Source: CAWELS01 sp964468205
GTDB lineage: Bacteria; Acidobacteriota; Terriglobia; Bryobacterales; Bryobacteraceae
NCBI GenBank assembly: GCA_964468205.1
Contig: CAYXVG010000002.1
Span: 167,835-231,834, forward strand
Direction: 5' to 3'
DNA length: 64,000 nucleotides
The first letter of the stretch is position 1. Every line of letters starts with the position of its first letter. Of this stretch, positions 39,226 through 47,477 are shown in pieces. Made by a program: the position numbers and the translations under genes. The notes beneath the pieces were generated by a model, which saw only the letters and a program-made list of their open reading frames with translations, did no database searches and was not told the DNA's origin.

Positions 39226-39953
39226 ACACGCTGGCCCAAGCCGGCTCGCTGCTGATCATCGTCCCGGCGTACAACGAAGAGGCGGCGATCGGCGATGTCG
39301 TGCGAGAAATCCACCAGGCGGCTCCGGGAGTGCCGGTGGTGGTGATCGACGACTGCTCCTATGACTCCACCCGGACCGTGGCGCGGGCGGCCGGCGCCCG
39401 CGTGCTGCCCGCGCCCCATCATCTGGGCCTCGGCGGCTGCGTGCAGGCCGGCTACAAGCTCGCCTTCGAGCTCGGTTACGAGTACGTCATCCGCGTCGAC
39501 GGCGACGGCCAGCATGACCCGAGGGAAATCCCCAAAATCCTCGCGGCCCTCAAAAACAGCGGCTGCGAGATGGTCATCGGATCGCGCTTCACCGACGGCG
39601 GCACGGGAGAGACGAGTTTCGCGCGAGCCCTCGGAATTCGCTTCTTCCGCCTCGTGCTGCGGCCCATCCTCGGCCGCGATGTGCGCGACCCGACCTCGGG
39701 TTTCGTCGGCGTCAACCGCGCCGCCCTCGAAGTCTTCAGCCGCAGCTTTCCACTCGAGTATCCGGAAATCGAGGCGCTGGTCGTGCTCCAGCGCCGCGCT
39801 TTCCGGTTCCAGGAGGTGCCCTGCAACATCCGCCCGCGGAAGGCTGGCCGCAGCACCATCACCTGGATGAAGTCGCTCTACTACATCATTCACGTGCTGT
39901 TGGGCGTATTCGTGAATATCCTGAAATATGAGGGAGGCCGCCGCCGGCGGTAG
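39222..39953 (+). CDS. Family 2 glycosyltransferase, DPM1/polyprenyl-phosphate type
   Basis: 243 aa from the GTG at 39222, which overlaps the previous stop. The frame is open further upstream but into unrelated residues. Motifs: IIVPAYNEEAAIGDVV, VIDDCSYDST, RVDGDGQHDP (catalytic DxD) and GSRFTDGGTGE, typical of polyprenyl-phosphate mannosyl/glucosyl synthases. There are no C-terminal helices, so it probably works with a membrane partner. It would charge a lipid carrier that the TMTC-like enzyme downstream could use. Confidence 0.9.
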   Translation: MNTLAQAGSLLIIVPAYNEEAAIGDVVREIHQAAPGVPVVVIDDCSYDSTRTVARAAGARVLPAPHHLGLGGCVQAGYKLAFELGYEYVIRVDGDGQHDPREIPKILAALKNSGCEMVIGSRFTDGGTGETSFARALGIRFFRLVLRPILGRDVRDPTSGFVGVNRAALEVFSRSFPLEYPEIEALVVLQRRAFRFQEVPCNIRPRKAGRSTITWMKSLYYIIHVLLGVFVNILKYEGGRRRR

Positions 39954-39959
39954 ACGCGG

Positions 39960-40343
39960 ATGGATCGGCTCTTGAATGTCGTCACAATTCTGAGCGGTGC
40001 GTTGATCGTGCTGGTGCTCGGTTCGCTCCGGCGGGCGCACATACGTGTCGAGTACTCGGTGAGCTGGCTGACCGCGGCGGTCGCCATGCTGGTGATCTCG
40101 CAGTCGCAATTCGTGCGCGACGGGTTGGCGGAGTTGCTCGGCATTAGCGAGCCTCCGCTGGCGATTCTGTTTATCGCCTTCAGCATCTTCATGCTGGTGT
40201 TCTACCGCTTCTCGGTTATCATCTCGACTCTGAAGGATTCGAATATCGCGCTCGCCCAGCGCGTCGCCATCCTCCAATACAAAGTGGATTCTCTTGATGA
40301 AGAACGGAAAACGAAAAACGAAGAAAAAGAACCCGGCCGTTAA
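39960..40343 (+). CDS. DUF2304 family membrane protein
   Basis: 127 aa with three hydrophobic segments (about 5-22, 35-50 and 68-84) and then a charged coiled tail (SNIALAQRVAILQYKVDSLDEE). DUF2304 proteins are typically found next to polyprenyl-phosphate glycosyltransferases, as here. Function unproven. Its last 47 bases overlap the start of the TMTC-like gene. Confidence 0.85.
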   Translation: MDRLLNVVTILSGALIVLVLGSLRRAHIRVEYSVSWLTAAVAMLVISQSQFVRDGLAELLGISEPPLAILFIAFSIFMLVFYRFSVIISTLKDSNIALAQRVAILQYKVDSLDEERKTKNEEKEPGR

Positions 40344-42072
40344 GGAGAAACCAGCGGTCCGGACGGACGCGCCGCTCGGCGCTCCAGGGAAGAGCGGCCT
40401 GCAGGCGTGGCATTTGGTGGCCGGCGGCGCCCTGGCCATGGCGCTGCTGTTCGCTCTCTACCAGCCCGCTCTGGACGCGCCCTTCCTTTTCGATGACCAA
40501 TACCTGCCGGTCCAGAACCCCGCCTATCAAGACGCTCCGCTCGACCGCTGGATCTTCGGCGTTCGCCCCACGCTGATGCTCAGCTATTGGATCAATTTCC
40601 AGATCTCCACCCAGGAGACAACCTCCCATCACGTCTTCAATCTCTTCTTTCACTTCCTGGCCGGGGTCTTCGTATTTCTGGTTGCGCGCAAGATTCTCGG
40701 CTTCGCGGAGGTGAAGGACGGCCCCCGAGGCTGGATTGCCGCCTTCTGCGGCGGCGTGTTCCTGTTTCACCCTCTGCAAACCGAATCGGTCGCCTACATC
40801 GCCAGCCGCTCCGAGAACCTCAGCGTGCTGTTCTTCTATGCGGCGCTCGCGGCGTTCCTCTACCGGCGGTCCCCTGCGATACGATTCCCGCGGGCCTTCC
40901 TCGTTCTCGCCCTCTTCGGATTGGCCGTCACCACCAAGGAGCACACCGCCATGCTGCCCTTCCTCCTGCTGCTGACGGACTACTTCTGGAACCCGGGCTT
41001 CTCCTTCGCGGGCATCAAGCGGAACTGGCGCATCTACCTGCCGATCGCCGCTGCCGGCGGCGCCGGCTTCGCGTTTATCGGCTACACTCTCTGGCGCTCC
41101 GATACGGCCGGATTCGAAGTGGAAGGCGTGCCCTGGTACCTCTATTTCGCCACCCAGTGCAAGGTCATCTGGATCTACGTGCGGATGTTCTTCCTGCCGT
41201 TCGGCCAGAACGTCGACCATGACTACCCGGTGGTGGAATCGCTCGCCGACCCGCTCGCAATCGCCGGATTCGCCGCCCTCGTAGCCGCCGCCGCGGCCGC
41301 GTGGATCTACCGGCGGCGTTTCCCGCTCGCCGCCTACGGCTTCTTCACCTTCCTGCTTCTGCTGGCCCCGACTTCGTCGTTCGTTCCCATCAAGGATTTC
41401 CTGGTGGAGCGCCGCCTCTACCTGCCGATCTTCGGTTTGCTGCTGGTCGCCGCCGAGTTGCTGCGGCGCTGGAAAACGTCACCCAGGACGCTCGGAGCCG
41501 CCGTCGCGGCAATTCTCATCCTGATGGCCGGCCTCACCGCCAACCGCGCGAAGGTCTGGGCCGGACCGCTACCGCTCTGGCAGGACTCCGTCGCCAAGAA
41601 CCCCGGCAACTGGCGTGCCAGCTTCCAACTCGCTTACGCCTACTACGCCGAGCAGCGCTGCTCGGAGGCAGCCGAGCACTACGCCCGCACGGCGGAGTTG
41701 CACGAGGCGGACTTCCGGCTGCTGCTCGACTGGGGTCTCGCCCTCGACTGCGCCGGCCGGCCGGACGAGGCGCTCGCGAAGTTCCGGGAAGCGGAGAAAC
41801 TGGAGCAGAACGCCCACCTCTACACGCAGATGGCCGTCATCTACGGCCGTCAGGGGAAGAATGAAGAGGCCATGGAACTGCTCGAGAAAGCCGAAGCCCT
41901 GGACAAATACTTTCCGCTGATCTTCTTCTATAAAGGCAATGTCTTCTCTTCGATGAGCCGCTGGGAAGAAGCCGCCAGCGCCTACCGCGTCGCTCTTCAG
42001 CTCGACAGAAACCTGGAGCCGGCCCAGCGCGGCCTGGCGCGGGCTACCCAGCAGATGCAGCAAGCACAGTAA
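40297..42072 (+). CDS. TMTC-like O-mannosyltransferase/TPR membrane protein
   Basis: 591 aa. A Lys-rich N-tail, a first helix, then PFLFDDQYLP with the acidic pair used by GT-C enzymes, and FHPLQTESVAYIASRSE, close to the TMTC family signature. About ten hydrophobic helices follow, then TPR units from about residue 440 onward. Animal TMTCs add mannose from lipid-linked donors to proteins. A bacterial role in protein glycosylation is inferred, supported by the lipid-sugar synthase upstream. The ATG at 40297 is used; the TTG before it is not needed. Confidence 0.85.
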   Translation: MKNGKRKTKKKNPAVKEKPAVRTDAPLGAPGKSGLQAWHLVAGGALAMALLFALYQPALDAPFLFDDQYLPVQNPAYQDAPLDRWIFGVRPTLMLSYWINFQISTQETTSHHVFNLFFHFLAGVFVFLVARKILGFAEVKDGPRGWIAAFCGGVFLFHPLQTESVAYIASRSENLSVLFFYAALAAFLYRRSPAIRFPRAFLVLALFGLAVTTKEHTAMLPFLLLLTDYFWNPGFSFAGIKRNWRIYLPIAAAGGAGFAFIGYTLWRSDTAGFEVEGVPWYLYFATQCKVIWIYVRMFFLPFGQNVDHDYPVVESLADPLAIAGFAALVAAAAAAWIYRRRFPLAAYGFFTFLLLLAPTSSFVPIKDFLVERRLYLPIFGLLLVAAELLRRWKTSPRTLGAAVAAILILMAGLTANRAKVWAGPLPLWQDSVAKNPGNWRASFQLAYAYYAEQRCSEAAEHYARTAELHEADFRLLLDWGLALDCAGRPDEALAKFREAEKLEQNAHLYTQMAVIYGRQGKNEEAMELLEKAEALDKYFPLIFFYKGNVFSSMSRWEEAASAYRVALQLDRNLEPAQRGLARATQQMQQAQ

Positions 42073-42074
42073 AG

Positions 42075-43184
42075 ATGGCCCCCATCCGGATCGGCGTCAA
42101 CGCTCTCTACCTCATTCCGGGTGGCGTGGGCGGCACTGAGATCTACCTGCGAAGCCTGCTGCAGGCTCTGGGAGACCTCGCCTCGGACGACGAATTCTTT
42201 GTCTTCACGAATCGCGAAACCGGTGAAGGCCTCACGCCCCAAAAGCCGAATTTCCACCCCGCGCCCTTGCCCGTCTCCGCCGGCAACCGTCCCCAGCGCA
42301 TTCTCTATGAACAATTCCGCCTGCCCGCGGCCGTCAAGGAAAACCGGTGCGGCGTCTTGTTCAACCCTGGCTTTACCTCGCCCCGCCGGTGTCCCTGTCC
42401 CACGGTTTCGGTATTCCACGACCTGCAGCACAAACGGCATCCCGAATACTTCCGGTGGTTCGACCTGCCGTTCTGGAATCTGCTGCTGGGAATGTCGGCC
42501 CGGAACTCCACTGCCCTCCTGGCCGTCTCCGAGGCCACTGCCGGCGACCTCGCGCGGTACTATCCGGAAACCGCCGGTAAGGTGCGCGCCGTTCTCCACG
42601 GCGTCGACGAACGCTTGTTCGCGCTCGCCGGGGAGCGCCGGCCGGAGCGCATGCTGCTCTGCGTCTCCACCCTCCATCCGCACAAGAACATCGAGCGCCT
42701 GCTCCGCGTCTTCGCCCGGCTGTGGCGCAGGGATCGCGGGTTGCGGCTGGTGTTGGCGGGAATGAAGGGTTTCCACTCCGGACCGGTGGAGAGGCAGATC
42801 GCCGCCTCGGGCGTGGTTGGCGCGGTGGAAGTGACCGGCTGGATTCCGAGAGAAGAATTGTACGGCCTCTACCGGCGGGCGGCGTTATTCGTGTATCCGT
42901 CCCTGTTCGAGGGATTCGGAATGCCCGTGCTCGAAGCTCTGGCGGCGGGCATCCCGGCGGTGTGTTCGGACATTGCGCCGCTCCGGGAGGTGGCCGGCGG
43001 CGCGGCGCGATTCTTCGACCCGGAGAATGAAGATGAGATGGAAGCCGTGGTGGCAGAGACGCTTAATGATGACGGGTGGCGGACCGGCTTGGCGGAGGAA
43101 GGCCCGGCGCGGGCGCGGAAATTCTCCTGGCGGAAGTGCGCGGAGGAAACGCTCGCCTTGCTGAGGAAAACGGCTGGCCGGTAA
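42075..43184 (+). CDS. Family 4 glycosyltransferase
   Basis: 369 aa, GT-B fold. N-terminal GVGGTEIYLRSLLQAL, then LLAVSEATAGDLAR, HGVDERLFA, VSTLHPHKNIERLLRVFARL, and the donor-binding E-x7-E motif PSLFEGFGMPVLEALAAG. It uses a nucleotide sugar to extend a glycan. Starts 2 bases after the TMTC-like stop and closes the plus-strand glycan cluster. Confidence 0.93.
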   Translation: MAPIRIGVNALYLIPGGVGGTEIYLRSLLQALGDLASDDEFFVFTNRETGEGLTPQKPNFHPAPLPVSAGNRPQRILYEQFRLPAAVKENRCGVLFNPGFTSPRRCPCPTVSVFHDLQHKRHPEYFRWFDLPFWNLLLGMSARNSTALLAVSEATAGDLARYYPETAGKVRAVLHGVDERLFALAGERRPERMLLCVSTLHPHKNIERLLRVFARLWRRDRGLRLVLAGMKGFHSGPVERQIAASGVVGAVEVTGWIPREELYGLYRRAALFVYPSLFEGFGMPVLEALAAGIPAVCSDIAPLREVAGGAARFFDPENEDEMEAVVAETLNDDGWRTGLAEEGPARARKFSWRKCAEETLALLRKTAGR

Positions 43185-43205
43185 CCCGCCGGAACGAAAC
43201 ACCCC

Positions 43206-43309
43206 TGCTCTACCAGCCGCGAAACCAAATTTCCGCAACAGTGATAAGGTTCAGACGCTCATCGAGCATCTGGTGCTCCACCGGCCGCGAAACCAACTTA
43301 CCGCAACAG
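43206..43309. repeat. 36-bp direct repeat, second copy overlaps the dapD stop
   Basis: Two copies, 43206-43241 and 43274-43309, 68 bases apart, with 4 mismatches. The right-hand copy contains the dapD stop codon and its last codons, so the left-hand copy looks like a duplicated gene end. Confidence 0.75.
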
Positions 43310-44137
43310 GTCTTCGAGCTGGATCTTGGCGTCGGTCTTCTGGTCGCGGTACTTAACGATCACCGGAGTGTAGAGGCTGATGCCGTGGTCCGCGCCGATG
43401 CCTTTTCTAACGGCGCGGGCGCCGGCGACAACCACCGCTTCCTCGGGAATCACCAGCGGCGTCTCGTCGTCAGCGGCAATCACGCGGTCATTGACCAGAT
43501 CGTAGACCGGCGTCGAGCGGTTGAGGATCACGCCCGTGCCCAGCACGGCCCGCTTTTTGACGATGGTGCCTTCATAAACTCCGGAGTTGCCCCCCATCAG
43601 CACGTCGTCCTCGATGATCACCGGCATGGCTCCAACCGGCTCGAGAACGCCGCCGATCTGCGCGGCGGCGGAAATGTGGCATCGCTCGCCCACTTGCGCG
43701 CAGCTTCCCACCAGAGCGTGGGAATCCACCATCGTCCCGTTACCCACGTAAGCGCCCACGTTGATGTACATCGGGGGCATGCAGGTGACACCCTTGCCGG
43801 CAAATACGCCGTCGCGGATCGATGATCCGCCAGGCACGATGCGGATGCCGGCGCCGGCCGGGATCGACTTCACGGGGAACGTCGACTTGTCCATCCACGG
43901 CTGCCGCGAGGCGTCGATCGACATGTCCACGATGCTGCCCATGCGAAAACCCAGCAGGATGCCCTTCTTCACCCAACCGTTGACGCGCCAGCCGGAGGGC
44001 GTGGCGGCGTCGGGTTCGGCCGCCCGGGCCTCTCCCTTGTTCAGGGCGTTCTTGAACGCCTGGAAAAGTCGGAAATGCTCCTCTGAATAGGTTTCCGGAT
44101 TCTCGTCAAAAAGAGCTTCGATCTCGTTCTTCAGCAT
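43298..44137 (-). CDS. dapD: Tetrahydrodipicolinate N-succinyltransferase
   Basis: 279 aa, the normal length. Succinylates tetrahydrodipicolinate in the succinylase branch to meso-DAP. N-terminal helical domain, then a left-handed parallel beta-helix of hexapeptide repeats (GGVLEPVGAMPVIIEDDVLMG), with the MVDSHALVGSCAQVG active-site region. The ATG at 44137 overlaps the dapA stop (ATGCTGA); an upstream in-frame start at 44203 would run inside dapA. Last gene of the operon. Confidence 0.93.
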   Translation of the reverse strand: MLKNEIEALFDENPETYSEEHFRLFQAFKNALNKGEARAAEPDAATPSGWRVNGWVKKGILLGFRMGSIVDMSIDASRQPWMDKSTFPVKSIPAGAGIRIVPGGSSIRDGVFAGKGVTCMPPMYINVGAYVGNGTMVDSHALVGSCAQVGERCHISAAAQIGGVLEPVGAMPVIIEDDVLMGGNSGVYEGTIVKKRAVLGTGVILNRSTPVYDLVNDRVIAADDETPLVIPEEAVVVAGARAVRKGIGADHGISLYTPVIVKYRDQKTDAKIQLEDLLR

Positions 44138-45024
44138 TCTTTCTCTTTCAGGGAAATGCCCGCTTCCTGGAGAACCTTCTTGATGCGGTTCAGACTGTCG
44201 CAACGAGGCGGCGTGAGCGGCAGCCGCATCACCGGCTCCAGCAGGCCCATCAACCCCATGGCGGCCTTCACCGGAATGGGGTTTGACTCGATGAAGTTCA
44301 CGTCCATCAGCGGCAGACAGCCATAGTGCAGCTCGCGGGCCTTCACCATATCTCCGGCCATGCCGGCTTGCACCAATGCCGTCATTTCGGCGGGAATCTC
44401 ATTCGCCGCGACGGAGATCAAGCCGCGGCCGCCGAGAGCGAGCAGCGGCAGCGTCATCGAATCGTCGCCCGAAAGAACGATGAACTCATCCGGCGTCTCC
44501 TGGATGACCTTTCCCATCTGATTGATATTGCCGGAGGCCTCCTTCACCCCGATGATGTTGTCGATCTCCGCCAGGCGCGCGAGCGTCGAAGGAAGAACGT
44601 TGATGCCGGTGCGTCCCCAGACGCTGTAAACGATGATGGGGATCTTGATGGCTTCGGCAATCGCCTTGTAGTGCTGGTAAAGACCCTCCTGGGTAGGCTT
44701 GTTGTAGTACGGCGTCACCGAGAGGATCCCGTCCGCGCCCAGAGACTCCATTTCGCGCGCCATCCTGATTACCTCGGCCGTGTTATAGCCGCCGGCTCCG
44801 GCCAGTACGGGAACCTTGCCCTTCGCCTCTTCCAGCGCGATTTCGACGACGCGCTTGTGCTCGGCCGGCTCGAGCGTCGGACTCTCCCCCGTGGTTCCGC
44901 ACGGAACCAGGAAGTTGATCCCCAATTCAACCTGGCGCTGTACAAGCTTCCTGAGCGTCGGCTCGTCCAGTGAGAGGTCCTTCTGAAAGGGTGTTACTAG
45001 CGCTGTGCCGCAACCGGTGAACAT
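44131..45024 (-). CDS. dapA: 4-hydroxy-tetrahydrodipicolinate synthase
   Basis: 297 aa. Condenses aspartate semialdehyde with pyruvate. TIM barrel with GTTGESPTL (Thr44/45 site), the active Tyr in YSVWGRTG, where YNVPGRTG is usual, and the Schiff-base Lys in GVKEASGNI. An ATG at 45033 is possible, but AAGGAGG sits 10 bases before the ATG at 45024 and only 1 base before the other, so I chose 45024. It is separated from dapB by the 25-bp repeat tract. Confidence 0.95.
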   Translation of the reverse strand: MFTGCGTALVTPFQKDLSLDEPTLRKLVQRQVELGINFLVPCGTTGESPTLEPAEHKRVVEIALEEAKGKVPVLAGAGGYNTAEVIRMAREMESLGADGILSVTPYYNKPTQEGLYQHYKAIAEAIKIPIIVYSVWGRTGINVLPSTLARLAEIDNIIGVKEASGNINQMGKVIQETPDEFIVLSGDDSMTLPLLALGGRGLISVAANEIPAEMTALVQAGMAGDMVKARELHYGCLPLMDVNFIESNPIPVKAAMGLMGLLEPVMRLPLTPPRCDSLNRIKKVLQEAGISLKEKEC

Positions 45025-45074
45025 CAATATCATGCCTCCTTGAATAGGCTAACAGACCGTGCGGCCCCAAGCCG

Positions 45075-45365
45075 CAAGCCGGCTGTCACTTCCCGGCCGC
45101 AAGCCGGCTGTCACTTCCCGGCCGCAANNNNNNNNNNNNNNNNNNNNNNNNNNNNNNNNNNNNNNNNNNNNNNNNNNNNNNNNNNNNNNNNNNNNNNNNN
45201 NNNNNNNNNNNNNNNNNNNNNNNNNNNAAGCCGGCTGTCACTTCCCGGCCGCAATCCGGGTGTCACTTCCCGGCCGCAAGCCCGGTGTCACTTCCCGGCC
45301 GCAATCCGGGTGTCACTTCCCGGCCGCAATCCGGGTGTCACTTCCCGGCCGCAAGCCGGCTGTCA
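45075..45365. repeat. 25-bp minisatellite between dapB and dapA
   Basis: Tandem 25-bp units beginning CAAGCCGGCTGTCACTTCCC or CAATCCGGGTGTCACTTCCC. Starts are seen at 45075 and 45100 before the gap, and at 45252, 45277, 45302, 45327 and 45352 after it. Two versions (AAGCCGG and AATCCGG) and one hybrid (AAGCCCGG) occur. The last unit merges into the dapB 3' end and carries its stop codon. No spacers, so not CRISPR. Copy number is uncertain because of the gap. Confidence 0.9.
45128..45227. other. Assembly gap of 100 N inside the minisatellite
   Basis: Exactly 100 N, a conventional placeholder for a gap of unknown size. Sequence on both sides is the same 25-bp repeat, so the assembler probably could not resolve the repeat number. 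Confidence 0.97.
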
Positions 45366-46061
45366 TTTCCCGAATAACACTTCGCTGAACTCGAAGAAGC
45401 CCTTCTTGCCGGCCACCCAGCGAGCCGCGGTCAGCGCGCCCGCCGCGAAGCCGCCGCGGTTGCGGGCCTGGTGCCGCAGAGTGATCGTGTCCGCCGGCGA
45501 GTCGAAGCCGATCTCATGGGTGCCCGGGACCTTTCCGGCGCGATTCGAGGCGACGTCAATCGTCCGGTCATACCCGGATGACTTCATCGTCTCCACCAGC
45601 TTCAACATTGTGCCGGAAGGAGCATCCACCTTCGCGTCGTGATGAATCTCCCAGCCCCAGGCCCCGTATTCGGGCCGTGCGGCCAGCAACTTGGCGGCCT
45701 CGGCCACGAGCCGGTCGAAGACGTTCACGCCCACCGAGAAGTTCGGCGCCCAGACAAGACCGGTCCCGTTCTTCTCCACGGCTTCCCGGACCCGTTTCAT
45801 CTCGCCCAGCCATCCGGTCGTCCCCACTACCGAGTTGACGCCGAGTCCAGCCAGCCGCACCAGGTTCTCCGCGGCCGTCTCTGGCACCGAGAACTCAATT
45901 GCGACGTCGATACCCGCGAAGTTCTCCGGCGTCAACCCTTCATGATTGGCGTTGTTTTCGATATCGAGCTTGAGCGCCACGTCAAAACCGAAATCCGGCG
46001 CCAGCCGCTTCACCATGTGGCCCATGCGGCCATATCCGACAATTGCCAGCTTCATATTCAT
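45363..46061 (-). CDS. dapB: 4-hydroxy-tetrahydrodipicolinate reductase
   Basis: 232 aa, slightly short for DapB (240-270). N-terminal NAD(P)H site GYGRMGHMV, the central FSVPETAAENL and GTTGW motifs, and the catalytic/substrate motif EIHHDAKVDAPSGT. The start is 5 bases after the lysC stop; a second ATG lies two codons in. The stop codon lies inside the last 25-bp repeat unit. Confidence 0.95.
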   Translation of the reverse strand: MNMKLAIVGYGRMGHMVKRLAPDFGFDVALKLDIENNANHEGLTPENFAGIDVAIEFSVPETAAENLVRLAGLGVNSVVGTTGWLGEMKRVREAVEKNGTGLVWAPNFSVGVNVFDRLVAEAAKLLAARPEYGAWGWEIHHDAKVDAPSGTMLKLVETMKSSGYDRTIDVASNRAGKVPGTHEIGFDSPADTITLRHQARNRGGFAAGALTAARWVAGKKGFFEFSEVLFGK

Positions 46062-46066
46062 AGCTA

Positions 46067-47413
46067 CTAGTCAAACACGTTGCCGTCCAACTCGGCGAAG
46101 AACTCCGCGTGCAGGGCCTGGAGCGTCCGCGGAACGTCCGCGTCGGCGACCACGAAACCCATGTTCAGCAGCGACGCCCCCTGGGAGATCATGCGTATGT
46201 TGATCCCGTTGAGGGCCTGGAAGATGCGCCCGGCGATACCCGGAGTGAAGCGGATGTTCTCGCCCACCAGGCAGACGATGGCCTGCCCCTCTTCCACCTC
46301 GACCGTCGAGAAAGCCTCGAGCTCCGAGCGAATCTGCTTCAGAGCGCCGGCGTTGTCGATCGTGGCCGAAACGCTGACCTCGGAGGTGGAAACCATGTCG
46401 ACCGAAGTCCGGTGGCGGTCAAACACCTCGAAGATCTGCCGGAGAAATCCGTGCGCTCCCAACATCCGGGTGGACCGGATGTTCACGACGGTGATGTTGC
46501 GCTTGGTGGAGATCGCTTTAACAACGTTGGTGCAAGGCACTCGATCGGAGACAATCCGGGTGCCGGGAACATCGGGACGGTGGGAGTTGAGAATCATCAC
46601 GGGAATATCCTTTGCAACGGCCGGAAGCAGCGTCGAGGGGTGTAGCACCCGGGCGCCGAAATAAGCCAGTTCGGAGGCCTCGTAGAAGGAGATCACCTTC
46701 ACGCGGTGGACGTCTTTCACCAGGCGCGGATCGGTGGTGAGCAGGCCGTCAACGTCGGTCCAGATTTGTATCTCCTCGGCGCCCGCGCCGGCGCCAACAA
46801 TCGATGCTGTGAAATCGGAGCCGCCGCGGCCGAGCGTCGTGGTCACGCCGCTCTCGTTGGTGGCGATGAACCCGCCCATCACAACCACGTCGTGCGAGTC
46901 GAGCAGCGGCGGGATCCGCTCGGCGATGTGCGCGTAGGTTGGTCCGAACAGCGGGCTGGCCGCAGTGTGGCGGTCATCGGTGACAATCAGTTCGCGGGAG
47001 TCCACATGCGCGGTGTCGAGCCCGGCCGTCCGGAACTTCTCGGCCACGATCATGCTGGAGAGCCGTTCGCCGTAGCTCGAGACGGCGTCCACCGAGCGCG
47101 GGGAAAATTCCCCCAGAACAGCGAGCCCGCGGACCAGCTCGGCCAGCTCATGGAAAAGCTCCGCGGTCGCGCCGCCGCACGCCTCGCCTTCCGTGAGATG
47201 GAATTTCTCGAGCTCGGCGAGCAGCGCGAGCGCCTGCTCGCGGCGGCCGCTGACGGCGTGACCGGCGATATCGAGCAGGCGGTCCGTCGTCTTTCCCATC
47301 GCCGAAACGACAACCACCGGCCGCCGCTCCTTCCTTGCGGCCACAATGGAAGCCACCCGCCGGATGGCTTCATCCGTGGCCACCGACGAGCCGCCGAATT
47401 TCATGACGATCAT
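46067..47413 (-). CDS. lysC: Aspartate kinase
   Basis: 448 aa monofunctional enzyme, first step from aspartate. KFGGSSV at the N-terminus, then TLGRGGSDFTA and WTDVDGLLTTDPR in the kinase domain. Two ACT domains at the C-terminus (about 310-448, with NIRSTRMLGAHGFLRQIF) imply feedback control by lysine. Alternative ATG three codons in. It follows asd by 64 bases and precedes dapB by 5. Confidence 0.96.
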   Translation of the reverse strand: MIVMKFGGSSVATDEAIRRVASIVAARKERRPVVVVSAMGKTTDRLLDIAGHAVSGRREQALALLAELEKFHLTEGEACGGATAELFHELAELVRGLAVLGEFSPRSVDAVSSYGERLSSMIVAEKFRTAGLDTAHVDSRELIVTDDRHTAASPLFGPTYAHIAERIPPLLDSHDVVVMGGFIATNESGVTTTLGRGGSDFTASIVGAGAGAEEIQIWTDVDGLLTTDPRLVKDVHRVKVISFYEASELAYFGARVLHPSTLLPAVAKDIPVMILNSHRPDVPGTRIVSDRVPCTNVVKAISTKRNITVVNIRSTRMLGAHGFLRQIFEVFDRHRTSVDMVSTSEVSVSATIDNAGALKQIRSELEAFSTVEVEEGQAIVCLVGENIRFTPGIAGRIFQALNGINIRMISQGASLLNMGFVVADADVPRTLQALHAEFFAELDGNVFD

Positions 47414-47477
47414 CCTGGATCATCCTTTCCTTCTGCGGCCGCCGCCGCGGCGAAGCGCCGGCGGCCGCGCATCACAA

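Noticed and set aside
45075..45365. CRISPR array
   Set aside because: Units are contiguous 25-mers with no unique spacers and no cas genes nearby.
45040..45642. A plus-strand open frame across the repeat tract and the N gap
   Set aside because: It only exists because the repeat has no stops and N is read through; it is antisense to dapB.
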